This document shows, piece after piece, positions 38,240 to 50,800 of a DNA stretch of 64,000 nt; within the stretch, counting starts at the first letter, position 1, and every line of letters begins with the position of its first letter. Below the pieces are notes generated by a model that ran no database searches, was not told the origin of the DNA, and worked only from the letters and a program-made list of their open reading frames with translations. Source of the DNA: Apus apus (lineage: Eukaryota > Chordata > Aves > Apodiformes > Apodidae). The DNA lies in NCBI RefSeq assembly GCF_020740795.1, contig NC_067295.1:2604501-2668500 (forward strand), written 5' to 3'. Both the position numbers and the translations under genes were made by a program.

Positions 38240-41200
38240 ACCAAACCACAGGCCTGGGGGAATGGAGCCATCAGCTCTCACCCCTCACACACCTCTCCCA
38301 CCCCCTCCCAAACGGTGAATATTGCTAGAGTATAGGCAGTACTCCCTCAGACAAGGCAAGGCAGCTTTGGAGCTGCTTACAAGTGATTGCTACTGGATGA
38401 AAGTAAATCCAAGCACTGTTCTCTGAGAAATGAGACCTGTGAAGGGTTAATACTGCCTGCTCCTATGGCTGACCCTCTTGGGGTGGGGGCTGAAAGCAGG
38501 GGCTAACGTAGCACAGAGCAGGGGCTGGTGGCTCCCTCTCCCAAAGTGGAGGAGTAAGAAAATGGAGCCCTGCCCTCCCGGCCAGGCAGCAGATGGCTGT
38601 GGGAGACCTTCCCTGTAATGAATTCTCCATCAGAGAATTCTGACAGCCAGCAGAGAGAGAGGGAGCTGGCAGAGGAGGAGGCAGAGGCAGCACTCACAGA
38701 GCAGGTGAGGGCTGCACATGGCACTGCTGTCCCCCTGGGCTGGCCAGTGTTGCACTGTGGCTGCAGGAACCTGCCCTGCTCCGGCAGGACGACAGCTGGA
38801 CAGACACTGCGACCAACACACCTGCCAAGGTCCATCAGGGGAGCTGTTGGAGCAGAGACTGTAACTTGTTGCAAGTCTGGGAACATCCGAAACTGGTGAG
38901 GTACCACAGTGAAGATGAGGAGAAAGTCTTAAAGTGCCTGTATAGGGATCTTTACTGTACAGGAGCAGAAGGTCAGGCAGAGCAATTACTGAGCAAAGAG
39001 GAATTCAGCTCCCAAACCATCTGCTGCATTTGGCCTCTTCCCCATTTCTGCTGCGGTTACAGGCACCACGAGCAGCAAGGACAGGCCGGGATCTGGCTGC
39101 TCCGAGGTGCCACAGCCTGACATACCTCCCCTTTCCCTGCAGTCTGAGCTCCAAGGTGACCCTGCCATGAGCCAGCTACAGGAACTTCAAGTACTCCAAG
39201 GTGTGTTTCCCCACAGCTCCTGTTTGAGTTGCAGACAGCATGGAGCTCCCATTTGGAAATGGGTGACAGTCCTAGCGAAGTCCCCAGGGCCTCCTCCCAA
39301 ACCAGAGCTGCTTTGTGGTGGAGAGATGAAGCAGGTCAGACAAGGGGTAGTGCAGATATTGCTCAATGCAGCCTCGAATATCAGATACTACAGGTTTGAT
39401 AGAGGGAGCAACAAGAAGCAAGTTATTTATCAATGTATGAGCGCAGCCAAATGCCACCAGTAGAGACCACTGTGATCATGGGATCAGTCAGCACTAACCA
39501 CCCATCCTGCTCTGCACTATCAGCCTGGAGGAAGACGTGGGTCAGTAGGAAAAAGGTTCACCTCCCTCCTGAAACCCAAACAGCATCGGGTCATTTTCCA
39601 GCAGGAAACAAGCTTCCACACGGGAAGCTTCGCTCTGCCCAGTGTCACCTGCAACAGTCAAGTCACCAAGATGCCCCTTCCCTGGGAATCTCGCCTCAGC
39701 GATAATGTGGAAGCTGCTGGGGTGCAGGCAGATCGACAAGGGGACACCTCAGGTCACTTGAGAAAGCAGGCATTTTCAATGGACACAGAAGCCTTTCACC
39801 AGCAGACCCAGCTCACATGTGACAGGAGGACACGGTTAGGGAAGGAAAAGGCCTTCAAACACACTCCAAAGGCAGACAGCCCCACACACAGGCACACTGC
39901 TCCCCTTTGGCGAGGGTGACGCCATCCTGCGCCCCAACTGCGACCTGAGAACACCACCACAAGCAACCCCTGGCCTTGGAAATCCCCCTGGAGAAGTACC
40001 ACAAACTCAACTTGCCTGGCTGAGCCCCACTGTAAGCCACCAGAACCAACACTAACATCTAAAAATAGCCCTTCCGCCCTGCTGGTTGATACCTCCAGCA
40101 CTACCCCAAGAGCCTTTTCCAGGGGAGAGGCATCTGAAGGGTGGATGCTGGTGCCAAGTGACAGCCTCTACATGGAGCCTCATCGCCCTCAGGACACAGG
40201 TTTCAGAGCAGTGCTGCTCTCACATCACTGGGATCTAACCCCACCCTGTCCACAGAAACCACCCTGGACATGGAAGGAACATCCCATTCATCTCCAGCAC
40301 TGCCTCACACCATCACAATAAATGGAGGTTTTAATAAAACTCAACACAAACAACCCATCAACATAATCTCACCTGTTCTCACCCCATCATCAGAAGAGTG
40401 ACAACAAGAAATAAAACCAAGGATACAATTTCTAGCAAGGCTTTTCTTGCTTAGAAGTACCACAGAGGCACCATGTGGCTCCAGGGAGAGCAAACAGCAG
40501 CCCAGGACCGGCGGCCAAGGAGTGGCATCTCCAACAAGACTCCAGAGGGAAGCACTGTGCTTGGGCATAAAGCTTTCGGCACTGACAGGAACAACCTGGG
40601 AGTGCCACCATGCTGGTGGCACAACCTTTATGGCACAGGCAAGTGGCACAGAAGCTTTGCAAGGGAAGTCCTCAGCATTCAGGGTCAGAGAGTGCAGTTC
40701 TGCCCCATCCAGGAGCACCCTGGGAGAGGTAGTTGAGACACGACGGAGACCCAGCCAGAAGCAGCAGGGAGCAACGCTGACCCTGCTCTACCACACAGCA
40801 CAAAAGTCAACTCCCTGACCAAAAAAGAAAACCCAAAAGCAACTACAACTGATACGACACAGAATCCAGTACATTCATCCCCTGTCTCTCCTGAGCTGTT
40901 ACATCTCCCCAGCCTGCTGTCTCACAGTGTAGCTGCAGCTGAATTGCACTGTTCGTTTCCCCATCACAAAGTGTCCAAAAATTAGGGGGGGGAGGGGGTG
41001 TGTCCCCACTCTGTTCAGTTCTCCTCTCTCTTTAAAAGGCCACCATCGACCCCACACACTGTGAGGATTCCCAGTCTCCCTCCCACCCTTCTTGGAGGTC
41101 TCCCAGCAAATGAACAAGGCACAGTGCTTGACATTCCCAGCAGCGGGCACCTTGGTGCTCGCCGGTGCCAAGGAGTCCTTCCACATTCCAGATTTTAACA

Positions 41201-41868
41201 AAGCAGACAGAAACTGGCAAAGGCTTTCTGGAGAGAAGCACATGTGCCTCCACTGCTCTCCCAACTGCCCAGGGACAACCTACCCTGGGAAGTCCCAGGA
41301 AACTCAGAAAAATGCAGGAAGGGACCTGCTGTGCACAGATGGGTAACTGCAACCTGCCACCCTGCCTGGGAGCTCACACTCACATGAGACACTGGTGACT
41401 TAAAAAACTTCCTGTGGCCTTTACATCTCCCCTCTGGTCTCCACCCTGGCTGGCTCCAAGGAAGGGACCAACAGCATTTAGGGCTCTGGCAGAAGCTTAC
41501 AGAGCACTGTGTTACTGAGGGGGGGGGCTGCACACTACTACGTATTGATCCCCAAGACAGCCCATCTCTCCCTCCACACCATTATCCCCCTGGGACGCTG
41601 CCATGACCCGTTTTATAAGTTCATCCTGCCCCTTCTAACACTTAAAACCAGAGTGCCACGTGTTTTATGTGATGGAACACCTACATTCTTGGCTACACAG
41701 AACCCTATGGGAAAACCAGTCCCTCAGACATTGATTTCTGTGGAGCAGAGATGCCTGCAAATGCATCAGCTTCCCTGCCCCTTCCCGACGTGTGAGAGCT
41801 GTGGCAATGTCAAGCACGGGTGATCTGTGTCAGGCTTTGAGGACGCAGGCAGACAGCCCCTCACGAGG

Positions 41869-44800
41869 CTAGATTTTGTACAAAAAGCTGGGAACATAGT
41901 CAAATCTGAGCAGAGGGTTCACCCCCTGGTCGGGTTCCTGAATGTACTGCAGCTTCAGCAGCTCAGCTAAATACTGAACAATCTTGACATCTTCGTTGGC
42001 AAGGCCCAGCTGAAGCTTCAGAAAGTTCATCCTGCGATTCACAACGGATTCCTCCGGTTCCCTTTCGCTGATGGGAAGGTGCAAATGATGGCAGAAGGTG
42101 AAGAGGAAGGCTTTTGAACACAGCTGGGTGAGGATACTTTGGACGTGCATATAGTAGGTGCTTCCCCGTTTGATCTGGGTGCGGTGGTCGGCCAGCCGGG
42201 ACACCAGGGTGCCCTTGTAGAGCGGGCAGCGCAAGGTCTTGCTGTCAGCGTCCAGGATGCTGAGGTACCGGCTGTACCGGCTGAGGGAGTGCAGCACGTT
42301 CACCCCGGCAGGGGACACCACCCTGGAACAGCAAGGAGAGAGGTCATGGCTGGAGGAGACCAGGCAGCCAAGCACCAGACTGCGTCTGTGCTCCTGTGTC
42401 ACACCCATTTTACCTCATGAGCTGCGAGCCCCTCTGCAGGCAGGTCAAGTCTAGCATGGATGAGACTGGCCAAATTGTCCCTCCAACCTGGCAGATCCCA
42501 AAGGAACCTTGATCATCCCCTGATCCACACCACACATGTGCTGCTCCATACACCAGTGTGCCTCGGGGCAGCTTCCTCCCTCGGTGACATGGAGAAGGAG
42601 GGAAAGGACATGTCTGGTGACCAGCAGCAAACTCTGCAGCAGCTGGCACATGACAGCAAGGATCCAAAAACTCAGACCAGACCCTCCTTACCAAGAGCTC
42701 CTCATACAGCTTTTTGGGAGGGAACTGCTCTGAGGTGGTCAAAGCCCTGAGCACAGCAAAACCTTCTGCCCTTCCTTCAAAACATCCTTAAACCAAAACA
42801 TTCCTTGGCTGAGCCTGGGCATTTTTCACTCAGGTGCAACCCCACAGCACGTTCACAACACCTGATTATCCAACAAGCCTAAATTCATGTTATTTAAATG
42901 CAAATCACAAGCCTGCGCAGACTTTTACCTTCTGCTCCTCGACTCTGCGTGGTTGAAGTCGCTCAGTTGAGATCCAGCTCCCAGCCCCAAAGTGGGAGCC
43001 CCAGCTGTGGGTGTAAGGGCTGTCCCTGCTCCCAGGCTGTGCCTGACCTTGGGAGATGCAGCACCCTCACCAGAATAATTAATTTAGCCTCTCAGTTCCT
43101 TCCCAAAGCCCTTGCACAAAGGGTTTGCTGAAAAAAAACACTCACATTAAGCTCAGCACTTAATTAACATTCCACAGAGGAGAGTTTCAGTGACTGACAC
43201 ACATTACAAACAGTTCTTAAAAAAAAACCAACAAAAATTGATTACTTTTGTTTATAAAAATGGCATTTAACCACAAACACTGAGCCATGAGTCAACACTC
43301 GGGGCTTTTAAAAACCTTCCTGACAGACAGAGAGGTTTGAGAGCAGCTGTTGGCAGAGCTGCCATCCTGCCTCCCGAGCACAGAACTGGGGTAAACTGGC
43401 AGCTCAGGATAATTTCATCATCCACAACCTCCAGCAACGCAATATTCAGCAGCCCAAATTCCTGTGTTTTGCAGATTTCTGTATTTTGGCTCTCCTGCTT
43501 CTCAGCAGCACTCTGTCAGGAGCTGCTCCAGCCCAGCTCTGTGCCACAGGCTGCCCGCTCTGACTCCTGCCTGCCACATTGGTGACAGCAACAGCCACTC
43601 CCTGTCACACCTGCACCTGAACACATCCTGGTAACACTCACAGAAAATCCTTTTCATACCAGCAACAAAGGCAAGGCCAAAATCTTGAGAGCTGAGCAAT
43701 GGCTTCTTGTGAATACAAACCACAAAGCCACATCCAGAGCTGGGTGTCAGGGAAGGGGTGTGTGCTCTCTCCATGGTCCTCACCCCAAGCAGAGGTTTCC
43801 CTTGCACCACAACTGCAATCCCAACACCACGGCCCACACAGCTCCACGGGCCTTTTGTCCTTCTTATTTATAAGTCTACATCCACCTGCACCCCCTGAAA
43901 AGAGCCCAGCAGCTCCACAGGCTCTGCCCTCCCTCACAACACCCTTGCCAACACAGCCCAAGGTGCTGGCACTCCAATTTCTGACCTCCTGATCTCCTCA
44001 ACAGTGCATCATCTCTTCATCAGGGTCCAGAAGGAAAAACCCTCCCCATACCCAAGTAGTCATTTAAAAACCAAAATTCTAGCTACAAATATTGGAAGAG
44101 TTTAAACAGAAGACAAGGGAAAACAGAGCATGTGAGGGGACTCCAGGAGCACTTGGACCATCCAGGAAACCAGAGGGACTCAAGTGTTTGTTCTGTGCTT
44201 TGCCAGGCTAAGACTGAAGCCAGAAAGAAACCCCAAGGCCAAGTAACTTGTAAGAGCCAGGCAGCAAGGACCCATGAGATGATTCAAATATTAACTCTCA
44301 AATAAAGAGACAGATAAATCTACCCCCCTTCAAAATATACCCCAGAAGCAGAAATTCATGGCAACTGTGTAGATAATTAGACAGAGACCTCCCTGCACAC
44401 CCACTCCCCTCCCTTATCCAATGGTTTGGATTGGAAGGGACCTTTCAAGGTCATCTAGTCCAACTCCCCTGCAGTGAGCAGGGACATCTTCAGCTCGATC
44501 AGGAAACCAAATTTTAATCACACACACACACCTGGACTCTGATATAAAGACAAACAGACCCTCCATTTACCTCTGGAGTCCAATCAGCTTCCACTTCTGG
44601 AAATCCACGAGGTGCAGAGGGGAAGCGACCCAGTGCTTGACGGGCTTGGCGTCCACGCCGCAGTTGGGCACGAAGATGGAGAGCGCCGTCACCAGCTTCT
44701 TGACTATGGCTTCCTCTTCCCCCAGCACAACCAGGGTCCTGCCACTGAGCAGGGAGAAGATGGCAGGGTGGGCGAAGGGGTACTGCCGGATGAACCGCAG

Positions 44801-46912
44801 CGCGTTCTGCCCCGCCTTCTTCTTGTGCCTCTCGCTCGCCTGGCGGGCGAGGTGGGCAGGAGAAGGGGTCCGGTCAGAGCAGGTGGAGGCAGCACTGCTG
44901 ATGTAGCTGGTGGAATCAGAGCACTCGTCCAGGCTGCTCTTGCTGACCTCCCTGTTGCCTGTCAGGTAGTGCGAGTCGAACTCGTAAGGAAGGAGGCCCC
45001 CCGAGATGCCATCATGGGAGGGGAAACCTCCGTGCAGCCCCGGCTCGGCCCGGTACGGCTGCGGGGGGATCCTCACCACCCCATCCTCCTCACAGGGCTT
45101 CTGTCCCAGCGCAGGCAGAGGCTCCAGGAAACTGGGACTCTCCTTCCCGATACAACAGGCGGAATCGACCTGCACCAAGTTCTCCTGGTTCAAAACATCT
45201 TCCTGCTCGTCGGCGTCGTCCAGGTTTAGTTTGGGGGTGAAACGAAGGCCTCCCTCTTCACCATCCACGTAAGGTTCCTCGTTAATGGCACTTGGGTAGC
45301 TGGCTTTGAAATCCTCCGGGATGAGCGCCTCGGAGGGACAGGTGCTGAGAACCTCGATGCTGTCCTCGCTGACGGTCCGTCGGCTGCCCACCTTGCTGCG
45401 GCCCCCCTGGGGGCTGGGGCTGACAGGGAGGCTGGCCTGGCTCTCCGATTTCGTCAGCCCAGAGGTGGGTTTCTCCGTCCCCAGAACCTCGATGCTCTCG
45501 CCGCTGCTGATGCTGCCTTTAATATCCGCGTCGAGATAGTCCAGGTTGTCCTGCTGTTCCAAAGCGACCGACCCGGTCGTTTGGGGCTCTTGGGAGTCCT
45601 CTATTTCCTGCTCCATCTTGATGGGCACGCTCTCCACGCTGGACTTGTAGGATCCCAGGCTGATGACCACTTTAGGAGCAGAGGACTCTTCCAAACATTT
45701 TCTATCAACAGCATCTTGACTGAGCCCCTGGCAGCCTCTGCTCTGTTTTTCAGGTGGTTTTTCGTCCAGAAAAGACACATCCTCAAAGAGGAAGTTAGTG
45801 ACACTTTGTTGCTTCAAGAGGGCCCTGCTGATCTGGTCGGTCAGGAGGTAGCAGACATCACCTCTGAAAGTCCTCTCGATCTGATGCAACTGGTCAAGGG
45901 TTTGAGTGAAAAAATAAATATCACAGAGCTCCTCCAGCGTCTTCAGCTTCTTGTCAAAGCATTTGGCAGATTTGGCTTTGATGAGCTTGGGGGTGTAGGA
46001 TGGCAGGTGGGCAAAGAGGGGCGTTTCACCAGGCTCGGGGAGGTCGGAGGTAGCTGGGCCCTGGTCACAGCTGGTGTCAGCCTGATCCAGCACAGACTCT
46101 GGCTCGTAGGGGTGGAAGTCAGACTCCTTTAACTTCCTGTAGGGATACGACCGGATTTGTTTCAGCAGATCTTGGTGCTCAATGATTGACTTCTCCACGC
46201 TGGCCAGCTCGTTGGCCTTCTCAATGGCTTGGGTTGTGTAATACCCTTTGTCGTTGGCTTTCTTCTGAATCTCGGTTTCATTGTGCAGGACAGTCCTGGT
46301 GTAGTCCAGATCTTTCAGTTTCTTTTCCAGTTCATTAGCAAAAGCTTTCCTGTTCCCTGTCTTTAGGCATTCGGAGGCTTTGGAAAACTCAGCGGAGAGT
46401 TCCTGGAACTGCTGCATGATTTTGTGCTCATCAGCAGAGATGTAGGCCATGCAGAAGGGCCTCACGAAGCCCCGGGCTTCGAGGTCATAGAGAGTCAAGT
46501 GGTGGACGTAGGCAAAGGCCCCTTCCTTGGAGTCCCCCAGCACCACTTTGGAATCCTCCACAAAGTTCAGCTTGGGGTAGGCAGAGCCGGGAGGGTGCCC
46601 CACGAAGGAGGCCTGGTAATCCACAGACATGATCCGAAGGGAAAAATAATTGAGATCGAAAGTGCCCGACACTTTGGCATCGTCGGGGATGGTCAGGAGG
46701 GGCTGAGGCCCCACTTGCTCCGAGAACTCGGAGATGAGGATGAAGTCCCGGGTGAACTTGGAGCTGGCGACCTTGGCCCAGGGGTTGGCACCGGGGCTGG
46801 CAAAGGGGAAGAGCGGCACCGAGTACTCCTCGGGCAGGGGCGGCTGGCTGCACAGCTCATCCTCCAGCTCCTCCTCTCTGGTGAAGGCCACCACGTCAGG
46901 GGCGCTGATCAT
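41869..46912 (-). CDS. SMCR8: SMCR8, complete, two coding exons
   Basis: Longin/DENN protein that forms the C9orf72-SMCR8-WDR41 complex, acting in autophagy, lysosome positioning and as a GTPase-activating protein for small GTPases. Exon 1 is 46912-44571 (2342 nt) and exon 2 is 42322-41869 (454 nt). They join across CAG AG|GTAAAT and CCAG|G to give 931 residues (human 937). The longin domain fills roughly residues 45-220, and the arginine finger R147 in LYDLEARGFVRPF is at the same number as in human. A long low-complexity acidic linker (about 400-690) contains repeated SGESIEVL/SEDSIEVLS motifs. The DENN part runs through RFIRQYPFAHPAIFSLLSGR to the terminal LRFDYVPSFLYKI. Its start is about 0.9 kb from that of TOP3A on the opposite strand. 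The intron (42323-44570) holds a CR1 fragment and nothing else recognised. Confidence 0.97.
44418..44506 (-). repeat. CR1 LINE 3'-end fragment
   Basis: Reverse-complement CR1 tail: 'ATGGTTTGGATTGGAAGGGA', 'GGTCATCTAGTCCAACTCCC' and 'CTGCAGTGAGCAGGGACATC'. About 90 bases remain, in the SMCR8 intron close to the donor of exon 1. Confidence 0.9.
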
Positions 46913-47821
46913 ATTTCCCGCAGGAGGGAACCGACATGGAGCAGCGAGGCCCCCCCGGTCCCCTCCGCCACCGGGCCCTGCGGGAGGCCCCGCCGCAGCC
47001 CCAGCCCCGCCGCAGCCCCTTCTCCCACCGCCGCCACCTCCTCACGCCGCTGCCATGGCCCGCAGCCGCCGCCCCCCCGGGCCCCGCCGCTCCTCTCAGC
47101 GCCGCCGCAGCCCCGCAGCCATCTTGGGCTCACATGACGCCGCGGCCTCTCACCCCGCCGCTCGGCAGCGCAGCCGCCGCCTCCCCCCCCGCCCTTTGCG
47201 GCCGCGTCTGTTTAACCTCCGCCGTCCTCCGGCGCGACGGGTGGGCGGGCGGAGGCGGGAGGAGGCGGGACGGCGGGCAAGGCCGCTGCGGGGCCTCCCG
47301 GGAGCTGTAGTGCTGCGGCGCTTTGCGGCAGGACGTAACCGGGAGGGAAAGCGCGGCGCGTGCCGCTGCTCTTTGCGACAGAGGGAGCGCGGGCGGCGGG
47401 TGCGGGAGCGGGGGGTGCGGGGTGCGGGGGGTGCGGGGTGCGGGGGGTGGGAGGGGGGGCCGGAGGGGACAGGGGGTGTCCCGGGGCGGCAGAGCGAGGC
47501 CGGGGCCGGGGCACCAGCCCTGCCCGGCTGCGGGACGCAGCCCCGGCCCGAGGGAAGGGCCTTGGCGGGGCAGAGGGGCCGGGGCGGGCAGGCCCCGCCG
47601 GGTGCCTGTTGCTGGCGGGGGGGAAAAGCCTTCTTCGCTTCCGTGAGCTCGGAGGGGGCTGCGCCGTCTGTGGCTTCGGGGCAGCCGGGCAGGGGATGAT
47701 ACCCTGGCCCCTCTGACCAGGGAGAGTCAGGGATCGCTCTTTGTCCCCAGCAGGATCCAGCCCCGAGGCCAGGACACGTCAACATGTCTTGTCCCCGCGG
47801 GAGCTGCCGCCGCCTCCGGTA
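46913..47821. promoter_or_regulatory. Bidirectional CpG-island promoter, SMCR8 (-) and TOP3A (+)
   Basis: About 0.9 kb of very GC- and CpG-rich sequence separates two head-to-head start codons, and no TATA box is seen. Reading the minus strand at 47311-47293 gives ACTACAGCTCCCGGGAGGC, a close match to the ZNF143/Staf-type element (ACTACAnnTCCC) that is common in bidirectional promoters. A G-rich repeat follows at 47400-47460. The 5' UTRs and exact start sites cannot be set. A possible acceptor (GTCCCCAG at 47743-47750) hints that TOP3A could also have a non-coding upstream exon. Confidence 0.75.
47400..47460. repeat. GTGCGGG(GG) tandem array in the promoter
   Basis: Alternating units GTGCGGG and GTGCGGGGG, with decayed copies on both sides, cover about 60 bases. 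Several G runs of four to seven make it quadruplex-capable on the plus strand. It lies between the ZNF143-type motif and the TOP3A start codon. Confidence 0.85.
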
Positions 47822-50800
47822 ATGACCCTCCCGGCGGGGCTCTTCGCTGTCTGCGGGGTCAGGATGCTGCCCCAGCCCTGGCGTCTCTTCTCCCGGGCTG
47901 CCGAGGACGTGGCTCTGCAGAGGATCCGCAGGGTCCTGTGCGTGGCTGAGAAGAACGATGCTGCCCGAGGGATTGCAGATCTGCTCTCCAACAGCAGGAT
48001 GCGACGGGTAGGAGTTCACCACATCTCCTGGCTGCTTCCCGATGTAGGTCTGGCTTGGCTGGCTGGAGAGGCTCAGCTCACCAGAGCCACCGTGCACCTG
48101 GGCCCAGGTGCAGTCTGAGTCCTGCATGGACTGCAGCTCCCTCTGCAGAGTTTGGCAGGGGCAGTTCACATCAACGTGTGCAACATCTTGCACTGGTTTT
48201 GTTTCTGGCTGTGTAAGGGTACAAGAACTGCTTTCTTTGGTAGACAAACACCACTTGCCCAAGTGTCTTTGGGGGTCTCAGTCCCCATTTCCCTGTGACT
48301 TAAGACCTGTTAGAATTTTGCTTCCCCGGTGAGGGCCCCCTGTGTCAATCCCAGCTTTGCAATATATGTAAAAAAGCTTCAGGAACTGAAACCATCTGTT
48401 GGCATTCCCCAGTCCAAAGCCACCACTCCTGCAGTGTCAGCAAGTGTCAGGGGTTTACTGAAGTTAACACTTAAGTGATAACACTAAGATGGCCTGTGGT
48501 TTGGAGGAGTTCAGAGATCTCTCTGCTGCTTTGTATTGTGACCTTTAACAGTTGTTGTCATTACTTGGTACCTAGAAGGTGCTTCCAGACCAGAGTTAAA
48601 TTTGACTGAAAGGTGTTGTTGACAACCTGAGCACTGGCAGTCCCAACCCAGGATGATATTATCCTGCTTCTGTGGGAAAAGCAGCAAATACCCAGTCCAG
48701 AAACCTCCACAAGTCTCAGGTGGAAGGTGGTCTGGGGGACCCAGAGCTGGCACACACTTCGTTTGGAGCAGGATAGTTGTTTGCCAGGAATGTCACCACC
48801 CAGCACCATTAAACAAATCTATTCCCCACTGTTTGTCATCTCTGTCCATGGGGAGATAACCCTGGCATCATCCCCTTGGAGCATCACTTTAAACTCTGTG
48901 ATGTTGGGAAGCACCATTTCAGTGTCTCCAGAAATGATTCTGGCAGTTTCCATTCAACCCTGCTGCCATTTCCATTAGCTGCAATTCCTGGTTTTCTCTT
49001 GCCCCAGGCTTCTCCACGCTCCATGGAGGTGGAATGTGTTTGGTTCCTGTTAGGAGCCAGAAACTCAACAACTTTTCCTTTTCCTTCCAGCGAGAAGGGT
49101 TTTCCAAGTTCAACAAGATCTACGAATATGACTACCAGATGTTTGGCCAGGTAAGAGTTTTCTCTCATTCCACTGCTGGATTAGAGAAGTGCAAAGTATT
49201 AATTATCAAAAGCCATTTGTCAGAAGTTACAAAACATCTCCAGGAGTGAGGACCTTTTGTCCAAAGATGAGGAAAAGTCAGATGATCTTTGCTTGGCTCA
49301 ACCACTGCCAATAGATTGCTGTTTAGGGTCAGGAGCTTCCTACAGAAACAGAGGCCACAGATTTAGCTGTCAGAGAGAAAAGCAGGAGGGAGGTGTCACT
49401 GTTGGTGGAAATGGAGAACTGCCTCGAGATCAGGTCGCTAATTGGGCACTAATGAGCTCGCTCTCTCTCTTGCAGAACGTTACCATGGTGATGACATCCG
49501 TGTCTGGACACTTGCTGGCTCATGATTTTAAGATGCCCTTTCGGAAATGGTCAGTACCCCCAGCAGGGACATCTTTGGCTTTCAACCCCAAGCTGAGCAG
49601 GGACTCTGCAAGTTCAAAGACTGGGGAGCAGGCAGGGACTCTGACACCATGTGCAGAGAAGGGTGATAAGGATCAAATTTTGTGTAGATTAGCTAAAATA
49701 TTGTTTCAAATGACTGTCTGCAGAGCACAGCCATAGCACTGGCTAAAATACATTAAGGAATTAAACTGATTCCAAAACTTGATTGATATTTTTGTGTCCT
49801 TTGTCAGACTAGGAGTTGTCTGGGGAAGTCAGGCACTTTTCTCCAGCTTCCCTCCCCTTTGTTCTCTGTGTTTGAAACAAGAGAATTTGCTTATTTAGGG
49901 CTGTTCTGCTTTTTCTCTGCTTGTTTTTGTTTCTGTTCCTTTTAATTGTAACTCAGCATTTCATGTGAACTCTTAAGCTAAGACAAAGCCAATAATTAAA
50001 TATATTCTGAATTGAATAGCACTTCTTCACAAGACAGCACCAGTCAGTGTCTCACCACATGTGTTTTAGTTTTTGTTGTGCTCATCCTCTGCTCACCAGG
50101 CACAGCTGCAACCCTTTGGCTCTTTTTGATGCTGAAATTGAGAAGTATTGCCCTGAAAATTACATGGATATCAAGGTACGTTGTCTTTAAGAGCTGCCCT
50201 GTAACTCTGCCTTCAAAGGTTGGCTCTAAAAATATTGTCTCAGACAGGAGGAGGATTGTCCCTTTGTCCTGAATTTCTAAGTTCCAGAGTTAAGCAAATT
50301 CCTCCTGCTTTTCCTAGGACTGTATGTGCCATGAGTTTGTGACACTGAGCATCTCCAGCTGGCTTACAATTAGTGCAATAAATGAGCAACTATTTTGCTA
50401 AAAGGAGGTGTTCGGGTTTTTTTCCATCAAGGTGGTAAAATTGCATCTCAGTTTTACCAAACCCTGACATTTTCAGACACCAGCCTGTGGTGCAATCCCA
50501 GCCCTGCTTTTAACAGGGTCAGATGTAAATAAATGACTCTGTTCTTCTGAAAACGGCCTCATCTCTTGAGAGACACAAATACCAAATGTTATGGCAACAA
50601 TCTGTCTCTATGGATACATGCTGCGTGTTACATTCATCCAGTGAGTCATTCCACAATGAAATGACAAAGCCAGTGGCCTGGTGTGTCTCACCCTGGGTTG
50701 TTTCCTCAGAGGACCCTGGAACGGGAAGTCCAGCAGTGCCAGGCTCTGGTGATCTGGACGGACTGCGACCGAGAAGGAGAGAACATCGGCTTTGAGATCA

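Larger units (their letters stand above)
37380..41868 (-). other. SMCR8: SMCR8 long 3' UTR (inferred)
   Basis: About 4.5 kb of sequence after the SMCR8 stop codon contains no supported gene on either strand. A minus-strand ATTAAA at 37403-37398, in AT-rich sequence, is a plausible distal poly(A) signal. Another ATTAAA lies near 40.33 kb and could give a shorter form of about 1.5 kb. Human SMCR8 also has a very long 3' UTR that meets SHMT1 tail to tail, which supports the longer form. Transcript data would be needed to choose between them. Confidence 0.4.

Noticed and set aside
44612-45229. Plus-strand frame of 205 codons antisense to SMCR8 exon 1
   Set aside because: Shadow of a long GC-rich coding exon, with no independent start context or family match.
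47150-48262. Minus-strand open frame of 370 codons over the TOP3A start and promoter
   Set aside because: CpG-island proline/arginine composition and overlap with TOP3A exon 1; no recognisable protein.
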